Source: Hemibagrus wyckioides
Taxonomy: Eukaryota > Chordata > Actinopteri > Siluriformes > Bagridae
Length of the DNA: 64,000 nt
Direction: 5' to 3'
Assembly (NCBI RefSeq): GCF_019097595.1
Contig: NC_080727.1
Location: forward strand, 8,764,001-8,828,000
This document shows, one piece after another, positions 37,095 to 48,200 of this stretch. The translations under genes were made by a program, and so were the position numbers. Below the pieces are notes generated by a model. It was given only the letters and a program-made list of their open reading frames with translations. It was not told where the DNA came from and made no database searches. Numbering within the stretch: the stretch's first letter is position 1; each line of letters begins with the position of its first letter.

Positions 37095-37927
37095 ATGTGT
37101 AAGTACCTTGCTCTCTTCCTCTGTCATGATGACTTTTCCCTCTACCTACTTGATCTAAGTTTTATTTACTAATTTTAAAATAAGCTGTGCCATTAAGCTG
37201 CCTCATATCCTTTTCTCTTTTCATCACTGTTGGTTGCTAGTATTCCAATGCTATTGTCTCCTCTACCTGCCCATCACTGTCATGTCACAGTGACCTGGCC
37301 TACTTCCCACACTGTGTTCCTTTTGCCTTAGTACACGCTCTCTTTTGCTGACTACATAGTCACGCAATATGCACTTCACTCATCTCTTCCCATTTCCCAT
37401 TATTTTTCCTAGCTCAGTCAGCCCGCCGCGCTATCTTCCGGAGAAGTCCCAGGGGTGCTCTGCGACGCTATCGCCAGTATCAGCTATCCTGTCTGGCCAT
37501 TGAACTTACTGGTTTCCTGGAGCACCTATCTGAATCCTCTATTCCTGAGTGTCCTTACCTCGCTCACCATATCGTGAGAGATACCGTCTGTCTTGATCAG
37601 AGCACCCAATTTCACCCCACAACCTGTGATCAGTCTACTCAGACCTTCTACTGGCATTGGACACGCACCACCTCTCAAGGCGTCCAGATTGAGGATTTCC
37701 CTGTTGAGATCTCCTCTAATGATTCTTCCTCTGACTCTTCATCTCCTAATTCCCCTGACATTCCCCAACTTTCTCCTGAATTTGTGCCTATGCCTTACAG
37801 TGTTCATGATATTCCTCAGTCTTCTCCTGACTATTCGCCCCCAACTTCTCCTCAGGATCCCGAGATTCCGTCTTCTACAACTGACCCCCCGGTCCCACTG
37901 ATCCCATTGGATAGGCTGGCTGACTGA
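37095..37927 (+). CDS. Compact two-exon gene, 172 codons, unknown function
   Basis: The ATG (37095) is followed by one base and a strong donor (ATGT/GTAAGTACC, intron from 37099). A 314-nt intron ends in a pyrimidine tract and TTTTTCCTAG (37412). Joining ATGT to CTCAGTCAGCC gives an unbroken 172-codon frame to TGA at 37925. The N-terminal third is basic (RRAIFRRSPRGALRRYRQYQ). A short hydrophobic-mixed part follows (LSCLAIELTGFLEHL). The C-terminal half is acidic and rich in Ser and Pro (SSNDSSSDSSSPNSPDIPQL; the motif SPDYSPP). No signal peptide or membrane segment. The basic-then-acidic build would suit a nucleic-acid-binding regulator or a viral accessory protein, but that is inference. 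A TATA box and a poly(A) signal frame it neatly. It matches no transposon protein I know and lies between a MITE and a Gypsy element. Confidence 0.6.
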
Positions 37928-37947
37928 GTTGTAACTCCTAATGTTTC

Positions 37948-37953
37948 AATAAA
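37948..37953 (+). terminator. Poly(A) signal
   Basis: AATAAA 21 bases after the stop codon, followed by a T-rich tract and the GT-rich CCCAGTGTGGTTATT, the usual layout of a cleavage site. Confidence 0.7.
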
Positions 37954-38242
37954 TCTCTCCTCTTTTCTGTTTCTTCAGTCCCAGTGTGGTTATTATGCTA
38001 GCATGCTGCCATTAATAATTCTGCATGATTATTATAAAGACTGAGGCTATATCTGATTATTATAGCTATTATTAATCAAAGTTAACTACTTAATCAATGG
38101 CTAAATAATTCTTGATAGATACACACTACTCCTAGGCAGAATATTGCTAAGTCAGAGCTTTGAGCATTGAGTACATTATTACTTAAGCTACTTTTAAAGC
38201 TTGGTATATAATTCAACGCTGGGTATATTATTTTTGACTCCG

Positions 38243-41077
38243 ACATGGCGAGTCAGAGGAAGGAGGTTTAGCACAAACCTTGACAAAGTTCTGTATGAAT
38301 GCAAGCAGCAAATTGGCTTAAACAGGATGCCTTCAGAAGTAATGCATGCTATTACTAATGAGGCCTGTTATTTCTGCTTTGGAATGTCCGAATTGGATGA
38401 AGTGCCACCACCTCCATTGAAGCTCTTGCTTGAAGCTTCAGTGTCAAATGTCTCCACTGAGTCTATTATTGGAGCTGTGGGTGACCTATTGTCTAAAATA
38501 GAGAGACCATCACCTTAAGGGGAAGCTGGTAGCTCTTGTCGCCATAGTTTTCTCTGGTACAATACCTACTCCTACAGGAGAGGAGGGTTTAGAACCATGG
38601 CTTGAGCAAGCGTGCCTGATGGTAGAGTGTGACTGTTCCCCCATAGAGAAGCGTTGACGAATTATGGAAAGTTTAAGAGGACGGGCTTTAGCTTTAGTAA
38701 TAGTAGTGCAAACAGCAGCTGTTGATGCATCACCCCTCAAGGTCCTAGATGTTATTGAGAGCTCATTTGGAACTGTTGAGTCAGGTGAAGATCTCTACTT
38801 CAGGCTAAGACTAATGCAACAAGAGCCAAGGGAAAAATTGTCAGATTTTCTGAGGTGACTGGAACAGTCTCTTACAAAAGTTGTTAGTAGAGGTGGTATT
38901 CCTGCTAGTTGTGTGGGTTCTGTCCGGGTAGAACAGCTACTTCGGGGGGCCATACATTCAGATCTGATGCTGGTGCAGCTGAAACTGCGGGAGAGGAGGC
39001 AGAATCCTCCAACATTTTTAGAACTGCTAAGTGAGAGCTGCGCAGAAGAGGAATATGCCACTGCAAGGGTTAAGGTTAATATAGCTGTTCAGAAGGTTCG
39101 TACGGATGTGGGCGCAGACAGTTGACCGATGGACTTTCAGAGCCAAAGAGCTGAAGTCAATGTTCACTGCCATGAACACTAAGCCCTTGTAAAGAGAGGC
39201 CAGTGACTGTGTTGGATCAGATAGGTCAGTCTAATGCTCTTATAACTACAGAGAATGCAGAGATAGCAGCCTTGAAGAAACCAGTCAAGAGATTGCAGTG
39301 TAAAGTGGCCAACAGGGTGGATGATAATGTGTGTACAATTGGTAAGGCATGGAGAGCAGAGCCACCCAGACCTGCTCAAAATGGCCCAAAGCCAACCAAA
39401 TTCTTTAGAGAAAACCAGGGCAAAGTAATTCAAAAGCTCATTTGCTCTCAAGAAAGAGGAGATCAATCATCGGGATTAGATGATAAACTTCCTGATACTA
39501 TATGTTCAGTAAAGAGAAGTGAGGTAACCTCGGTGGGAGGTAAGCACATTCCGAAAGGGCTGATTGGTCCATCTTAATGGACACACGTGGTGATCTGTTG
39601 GATAGTGGTTCACAGGTCACAATAATCTTTGAGACCTGGTATCAGAAGTATTTGCCAGATGTCCCAATTCACCCAGTCTCAGGATTAGCCATCTGGGGAC
39701 TAAGTGAGAGTAGCTACCCCTATTGTGGTTATGTGGTAGTAGACATAGAGTTTCCTGAGAGTGTTATGGGTGCCAGAGAATCTGTCCTAGCACTGAGATG
39801 TCCTAGTCCCAGAACTCCAGATCAGACTCCAGTTATTTTAGGCACCAATGCTAACCTTTTTAAGCGACTGGCCAAGCTGTGCCAAGAGACTGCCGGAGTG
39901 GATATTGCTCAGACACTGGGCATCAGAATTGATGGACTAGTACAGAGTAGCGCTACGGTGGTTTGTGAAGGGGATGATGCTGTAGGATGGGTGAAGTTGA
40001 AAGGGCCAGGTTCACTGACACTACCGTCTAGTAGTGGTTGCTGTGTTGTATGTAGTATAGATTTGAGCCAGCCTTTAGACAAAAAGGTGCTGATGCTGGA
40101 AGCTTCCTCCAAGTTTCCCCTACCAGCTGGAGTGCTACTAACGACAATGGTAGTCCCGAGCTATGAGAGTTGAAACATTTTTCTGTGACACACACAGTCT
40201 ATTTGCAGCGTAGTTCTTCCAGTAGGAACAGTGATGGGTCAGTTGTGCATTGCAGAGCCACTAATGCATGCTCTAATGCTAATGATGGAGACAAGAACTG
40301 AGGCAGCATTGACAGTGTTTGATTCTAGCCTCACTGATTTTGGTGACACGCCTATACCTCAGCAATGGAAAGTCAGACTTCGACAACAACTGTCTAAGCG
40401 ACCCAGTGTGTTTTCTCTACATGAGTGGGATGTTGGAATGGCCAAAGGTGTAGAGCATACATCCACAGAGAGAGGTCCAGGCGATTAGCGCCAGCCAATA
40501 TTGAAGATGTTCGAAAACATTTACAAGACTTGTTGGCAGCTGGCATCATTAGGGAGTCTCGTAGTCCTTATGCTTCTCCTGTAATTGTGGTCCGTACGAA
40601 GAATGGCTGCATCAGGATGTGTGGATTACTGCACTTTGATCGGACTATACCTGATCAATATACTACGCCTCGCATTGACAATGCGCTTGACTGTCAGGTA
40701 GCCGGTGGTTCTTTCTATTAGACTTAAGAAGTGGCTATTATCAGATTCCAATGTCTGAAGTAGATAAGGAGAAATCTGCCTTTATCTGCCCATTGGGGTT
40801 TTATCAGTTTGAGAGAATGCTGCAAGGAATTACAGGAGCCCCGGCAACCTTTCAAAGACTGTTGGCGACATGAGCCTTCTCGAGGTGCTAGTTTATTTAG
40901 ATGACTTGATGGTCTTTGGGAAGTCATTGGAGGAGCACCAACAACGACTCCTAGTACTAGACAGGCTTGAGGAAGCAGGTCTAAAGCTGTCTCTAAACAA
41001 ATGTCAATTCTGTCAGTCCCAGGTGAAATACATGGGGCATATCGTCTCTGCAAATGGTATAGCCACAGATATATTAT
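38243..41077 (+). pseudogene. Gypsy-type LTR retrotransposon gag-pol, broken
   Basis: Domains appear in order on the plus strand. Gag starts near 38243 (MASQRKE), then NLDKVLYECKQQIGL and, later, SGEDLYFRLRLMQQEPREKL and FLELLSESCAEEEYATARVK, a capsid type related to vertebrate PNMA/Gypsy Gag. The zinc knuckle seems deleted (about 39400-39440). The protease reads DSGSQVTIIFETWY with catalytic DSG (39607). The RT region begins RSRRLAPANIEDVRKHLQDL, includes ESRSPYASPVIVVRTKNG, and has the catalytic box VYLDDLMVFG at about 40890. The element stops abruptly after YMGHIVSANGIATD, where a LINE 3' end begins; RNase H and integrase are missing. Stops at 38518, 38856, 39122, 40170 and 40720 and several frameshifts break it. 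Confidence 0.9.
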
Positions 41078-41675
41078 ATAAACTAATCAGGAGGGCTGGC
41101 TTTGTACTTGGCATGGAGCTGGAGCCAGTTCACGTTGTTGAGAGAAGAATGCTGTCAAAACTCCATTCAATCCTGGACAACCCTTCTCATCCACTACAGT
41201 GTGTGCTGGTTGATCAAAAGAACACCTTCAGCCAGAGACTGATCACTGCCAAGTGTAGCATTGAGCGCTTTAGGAAATCTTTCATCTCTGTGGCAGTAAA
41301 ACTGAACAATTTGTCCCTTTCAGTGTTGGGACATTTTCATGTGCAATAATTAATAATGGGTGCTATAGTAATTATAGACCTTTCATGCACATTACAATTT
41401 CACCATTTCCTATCATGTACAATACAACTTTACCATTATCACCTGTTAAAATTAGCACCAATTTACAATCCTTGTGTGCAATATTACAGCTCTACACTAT
41501 TTGTACAGTGTTTGTACAATATCTGTATTTATTCTATTTTACAGTTCAAATAACAGTGTATATATTTCTTTCTTCTATCTTCTATCTTTCTCTTATATTT
41601 TGGTTTTTATTAGAGCAACTGTAACATGGCAAAGGAATTTCCCTCTGGGATTAAAAAAGTTCTTTGAATCTTGAA
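41078..41675 (+). mobile_element. 5'-truncated LINE 3' end (L2/Rex1-like)
   Basis: Starts inside the last coding part (LIRRAGFVLGMELEPVHVVE, RRMLSKLHSILDNPSHPLQC, CSIERFRKSFISVAVKLNNL), continues with an AT-rich untranslated region, and ends with GGCAAAGGAATTTCCCTCTG and GGGATTAAAAAAGTTCTTTG. Its start coincides with the break in the Gypsy element, so either it inserted there with a deletion or the two were joined later. Confidence 0.8.
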
Positions 41676-41689
41676 ATGATCAGAATGAG

Positions 41690-42120
41690 GCTTCAATAGA
41701 TAAATGAAATATTTTATTGAATTAAATAGTTAAAAATGAACTCTATACACACTTGCACTAAAAGATCAAACTATTTACAGATCAGCTACATAGAGGGATG
41801 AGGGGATGAAAATTCTGGATCTAAACTGCAGACCTGTTAAAGAAGAGAGATTTATATACAGTGTTCATTGAAATATAACAATATATTCATACTTACCTGT
41901 GGAGAGCTTGAGCAATGTGGAGAAACATTTAATGTCTTGTGAGAGAAACATTACTTTCAATCAACATTCTATATCTTTTACAAGATCTTTACCAGATTAC
42001 AAAGTCACAGAAATCACTATTTTCCATATTGATGTTTGATCTAATCATTAACTGAAACTCTTGACCTGTATCTGCAAGATATTAAGTATTGTGCTGCTGC
42101 CACATGATTGGCTGATTTAA
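41690..42120. repeat. Duplicated block, copy 2 (matches 26.2-27.25 kb)
   Basis: Uninterrupted counterpart of 26270-27248, lacking the Tc1 derivative. It lies directly 3' of the stop codon of the minus-strand gene at 42299, so it may be its 3' untranslated region and downstream flank. Confidence 0.85.
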
Positions 42121-42298
42121 AGGAATGCATAATTGAGCGGGTGTATAGATGTTTTAGTGAGCATATAAAAAATTAAATGTATGTTGTGGCATTTACAACT
42201 ACATTAAAGAAGTGTAATCATCACTAAATTGGGGGGGGGTGTGTGTAGTGAGGGGTGACAGGGAAAGGGGAAGTGTAAATTGAAGGGAAACGCATAGC

Positions 42299-45200
42299 TC
42301 AAAGCTTCTCCAAATTGTCCATCATCGGCTGGACATGCTGCATGAGAAGGCGACAAACTGCATGGGCTAAGGCTGCTGGGTAGTAGAACAGCTCCAGGGG
42401 TTGAGAAAATAGAACTTCACAAAGATCTGTCAGCTGAACCTATTGACAAATAAATCAAACGCACAAATCCAAAAAATTGTCACTGACGTAAAAATACAAT
42501 GCTGAGAATTTATGTATCGTGGCATCAGAAGATACTCTACACTTACGATAAGCTTGTTGAAATGAAGCTGCGTTGCAGGCTCCCACGTTCTGATGAGTGC
42601 CATCAGTCGCTCCAAAAATCCTCCCACAAACTTCTAGAAAAGAAAGACAACAAGCTACATTAATGCCACATCTTATCAGGGTCAACAATATGGGAAAACT
42701 TTCAAGCATCCTTAAAAATCTCCTGATGAGACACTTACTGTCTCAGGTACTAAGCCGCTGGTAAAGCATCGGAAGACGAGCTCATAAAACGCATCCACAA
42801 AGTTGTAATGGTGGAGCTGCACATAGGAGAGAAAATTTTAAAAATAAATTTATATTACTTACGTATTGTAATCCTGATTTCTATGGAATTCAAATGTACA
42901 TTTAAACATGTTATTTTGCAGAGGCATCTGCAAGCTTACATTTTCCTAGGACAGCCCAGCTGCAATGGATCCCTGGTTAGATGGCGTCCTCAGGAATCTG
43001 ATGAGATCCTCGTAGGCCAGCTGCACACGAACTGCCTCCTGTTAAACAACACATCTCTAGAATTCACTTTGGCCATGGTGTTCAATATGGCTAATCAGTT
43101 TAAACCCAAACAAGTAGTAGTATGTAAGCCTAAGCATGTCCAGTTCTCCATTAAAGATACTTATATGATGTAATACATGATCCACATTTCCAGCTGTTGC
43201 ATATCATGTCTTCACCATGTACATTTTATTTTAATATTTATTCTAAGAATGGCCTTAATTCTAAACAGGCTGTGGTTGTTAGAAAACAGAAAAAAAAAAA
43301 GCCTTCATTACCTCATGGTTAATGTAACCATTACAACATTCTGGAGATCTGTAAAAGTATTTTGCACAAAAAAAGTCACCTGCGTGCTAGCTGCTGTCAG
43401 TCGCATCACAATCTTTTTTCCAGCCACAAACAAGAAGTTTTGATTGTGGATGCTGGCCAGCAGAGTCTGAATAGAAGAAAACGCACAATATAAATGAAAG
43501 TGAAGTGGACATTACCTGCGCAATAACAGTGGCTACACAGAGGTTTTACTCACGGCAAATGCCTGGCAGAGCAGGCAGCTTCATGCCGATCTCAGTCACC
43601 CCTCTTTCTCTACGATGGCAGCTAAGAAAAAGGGAAAAGCTTAGTGCATGTTAAACATGAATAACACCATTACAGTTTTAAACTGTGAAGAGGATTGTAC
43701 CTAATAACGGGCACCTCCACCTCCTCAGGGGTCTCCTCACTCTCCTGCAAGCCAAATGAGTAACAAATCATTAAAAGTCACACAGTACATTTTATAGCCT
43801 CCCATTCAGGGGAACAGCAGCATATGTAGATACACATCACTTCTGAAAGGCAGAATTACCTCTGAGTCTGGCTCACTGTGGGGCGACTCGATATATTTCT
43901 TCTCCCAAGTGCAGGTGTCCAGCTGACCATCTGTGGCAATGTGAAGGTATGTGCAGGTCACCTTAAAGGTTTGCTGCTAAATAAACAGAAACAAACAAAT
44001 AAATAAATACATTGACACTGCAGAAAAGTAAAATTCCACAAATTCATGTCAGTGTAATAAATTTACCATGTAACCGTCAAGTGCCACGATGACTGACGCC
44101 TCCACACGGTTACAGGAAACGATTTCCGTAACCCACCCAGATACGCTCTTAAGAGAACAATTTAAAGTGAACACAATTAGTCGTTGCAATTAAAAGTATC
44201 GTGATGCCACAACCAATAATCCCTTACCTGAATGCCAGTGAAGCAGTCCTCGATTCTGATGTCATAAGGGAATCCCTGCTAAAGAAAATCGACTTAAACT
44301 CAAGATCTATTTCACAAAAACGCTCATCTAATAATTATTCATGTTAGTTCTCTTCTTCAGAGTAATTAAATTTCTAATTACCAGGTGATTCAAGTAGTGC
44401 GTCTCAGTGGTGCTGAGCCAGCAGACGCGTCTCTCCGGACCCCTTCTCATCCAGAGGAAGTATCTCCGGATGTCCACTTACTAGAAACAGAGAAACAAAT
44501 CTAAACATTAGAACTTGTACAGAAGGGTGTGTGTGTGTTTGTATCTCAGTTGCAGTGTTGATTAATACCCCAGACTGGGAGCTGGGGAACTCAGAAGAGA
44601 GAAACTGAATATTATGCCAGGCGCTGTCCAGCTCTCCAGCGAGATGTATTCAAAGCCAACAGAAGGGATGGCTCATCAACCTTAATGCACACTAACACAA
44701 TGAGTCGTTTGCACTTAACATGTAACTCCACAATGAATAATCCCTTACCTGAATGTCAGGGAGACGCTCCACAGTGTCAGGAACATGAGAGGATTCCTGC
44801 AAATAATTAGATCAAACTCAAGATCTATTTCAAAAGTGTTCGTATAATAATCAGTGATGTCAATTTTCTCCATCAGAGTAATAAAGACTGTGATTACCTC
44901 CAGATTCAAGCACTGGCTCTCTGTGGTCTCCAAGCACCAGAGCTGACTCTCTGGACCACTGACCATCCCAAGGACATCTTGGTTAACGTCCACTGACTAG
45001 AAACGGAGAAACAAAACTAAACATTAGAACTTGTACAGAAGGGTGTGTGTCTCAACTGAAGCACTGTATAATACCTCAGACTGGGAGCTGAAGGAGACTG
45101 TAGACAGAAGCTGAACATCAGTCAAGGCTCTGTTCAGCTCACCAGCACTGGGAGGCTGTGTAAAAAGCAAAAAGATCACAAGTGCTTTTTATCATAGCAG

Positions 45201-48200
45201 TTTCACACCAACATGTCTAATACTGTCACTTGGAAAATCCAGAGATCATCTTTAGTGAATAAATTACAGGTTTGGTCAGCAGAACGACAGATGAACTGTT
45301 GTGGAGAGGTTTGGTGGGCAGCAGCTGCACTTTCAGCTCAATGAACTTAACACACACATACACACAATTAAAAGCAGCCTACATGATTCAAATGGAGTTA
45401 AAATATGACTATTTTACTGACGCATACCTGGAGGGCAGAGGGAGGATCTGGTGACTCTCTCAGCACATCCACAGACTCTATAATAAATGACTTTTTATGT
45501 GACACAATTTTGATTTTTTTTTACATTTTCTATCGTACATTTAACACCAATAACCGAGTTTATTAGTTAGCAGGTCAAATGAGGAGAAATATTATGTTGT
45601 GTTGAGATCTTAAAATGGATATCCATTGTGGGAAAACAAATTTCCTAGTGTTCTTGCAGAGGAAAGATCACTAACCTATTTGGGAAAGGTCGTAAACATT
45701 CTTTCTCACAACCAAATGGGTTTCAGATCTTGTTGGGTAAACATAGTCTCTAATGGGGTACGGGAAATGTGGGATCTACATTAACACAGCCTGAAGGACA
45801 GCCTACCAAAATCTGTATAAATACCAGAGGTTTCTTGTCTGTTTGGTGGAGATCTTGATGACCACAGAACTGCAACATGCTTCCAAGTCTCCTCGATTGC
45901 TCTTCTACTGGTCTTCGGTTAATTTACAACAGTTGGTGCCGTGACCCGGATAAAAGTTGACACGAGGATCCGATGCCAGAATTCACATCAGTTGGTGCAG
46001 TGAATCTGAGAGAGCTAACTGATCCAGAGCTGAGCCTACACCAGTGATGCTGCTTGTTCCAGACTGATCACCTGAAACTAGTCCAGACTGAACTTCTGCA
46101 ACTCAACTCTCAGATTTGGTTAGTGTCACTCTATGAAACGAACCCTAAAGACCAGTATTTGAGTAATCCAGTTATCCTCTGAAAAGTCAGGGAAGCTTCT
46201 GTACATCCTCTGTTACAGGGAAGGTTAACTACTGTTGTGTGGTAACAAATTGTTTAGCCTCTGTACATCTTCTGTAATGGAAGATTAACTACTGTTGTGT
46301 GGTAACAAATTGTTTAGCCTCTGTACATCTTCTGTAATGGAAGATTAACTACTGTTGGTTTATTTAATTTTTTTTTGTTGTTTTATTAGGGAAGAGTAAT
46401 AAAATGGCAAAAATGGTTAAAAGGAATGCTAGACTTATCCCTACCACTGAGAAAGGTGGATTAGCTACTCCTTTGTGGGAGGATAGTGAATTTAAAACTC
46501 TCTTAGAGGAGCATATGGACTCCATTGTCAAAAAGTCAAACAGCAGGAGGGGACGAAAATATGCCATACATCCAGACAAAGTGTGGTCGATCGAAGAGTG
46601 TAAAAAGGTACTTGCTGCACCCATAAGGAAAATAATGTTAAAGCTATCCTTTAACATTAACATCCATTGTGAGTTTTGTGCGGCTACAGCACAAAGCCAT
46701 ATTCAGAAAATTAGAGAATTGAAGCTGCAAAATAATGAATTGCAGGCATGTGTGTCCTCATTAACTAAGAAATTAAGACAAAAAAATCTTGGCACAAAAT
46801 GATTTAAAGCCTATGCCTGCAGATACTCTTTATCCTGATCTGCAGTCTTTGTTTAACAGTGAGGAGAATGGTGTGTATGGTGATGGTAATGCATGTACAG
46901 GAAAAGTAGCTAGTGGAGTTGAAGTATGTGGAGCATGGAAAAAGGGTCAATGTTGATTCAGTGAAGTTGAAAGTGATCCCTCTGCACCTTCCATAGTTCA
47001 GGTCCAAACAATTATCAAACCAGTAGGACCTGAGATAATTGAGAGATTAGCCCAGAGTTTACCATTAGCACGGGTTAACTTTTCTGAGTTCAGGAGAGCA
47101 TTGTCAAGGAAGATGCGTCTATATGACATGTCTCTGATTGAAATTACTCAACTGATGTCAGATTTTGACCGAGTCTGAGTTTCGCAGTTTTGAAAATCTG
47201 TTGATTCTCATGAGTTCCGAAGTGCTAGTAAAGAGGAACTTCGGGAGGGAGTTCTGACTGTGTTGAAAGAGGTCATTGGTCCAAAAGTAGACTGGTCACG
47301 AGTGAGTAGTTGTGTGCAGAAAAAAGATGAATCTATGAATATACAGAAAGGTTTTGCCAAGCAGCTGCTGCTTACAGCAGTATTGCTGATACCCCTGATA
47401 TAGTGTTAGAGGACAGAGGTCCATTAGTCCGTATATGGTTTTAGCAGGGTACAAGAATGCACTGCCTTTCCTTGACCTCACATGGTCCACTGCACGCATA
47501 AGGACAAACCTGGAAAGACTGGCTACTTGGGAAAAAGATTCAGATGTGAAAGCCAAGGTAAAAATTGCAGAAGCCTCTATAAATAAACCCAGTCCAGAAG
47601 GAAAAAAAGATCTGAGAGTAACAAAAAAGGACAAGTCATTTAAGAGCAAGCCACTGGAACCTAAATGGCAGAGACCATTTCAAGTGTTATTAGTAACGGC
47701 TGCAGCAGTATTGTGTCATGGAAAAAAAACATAGACTCACATTTCCCACTGTAAGGTAGTTCAACTACCTGTAGGGACAGACTAGGACACACGGACCAGA
47801 AAGGAGCCGGAGGAAAGAACTGATGTGCAATAGGCTTCGGGGGTTACCCAAAGGCGAAGATTCCCTAATAGGTTTTCCCTTTTTAGATTATTCCCCACCT
47901 TGACTGGTCCATAGGTGTCAAGGTATATTTGGAGATTAGGGCAAGGAACTACTCTTACAGACACAATCTGCTATACTATCAAAGGCAGCAAAACATCTTA
48001 GATGTAAAAACACTATGTATATAGTTTTTGGGTTTGTGTTCTTAATTATTTTTATTTATTTGTTTGTTTTTTTTGTTTTTGTGTTGGTCTGTTTGTGTTT
48101 TGGACTTTTTCTCGTGTTTCTTCTCCTTTTGTTTTTCATTTTGTATTTGCAGGTATTCATTCCAGAACTCATCACTGCTACACCTGCAAGCGAAGTTCAC

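Noticed and set aside
45428..45477. Considered as part of the retrovirus beside it
   Set aside because: The 50-nt exon has both splice sites and completes the frame of exon 1 exactly, so it belongs to the host gene.
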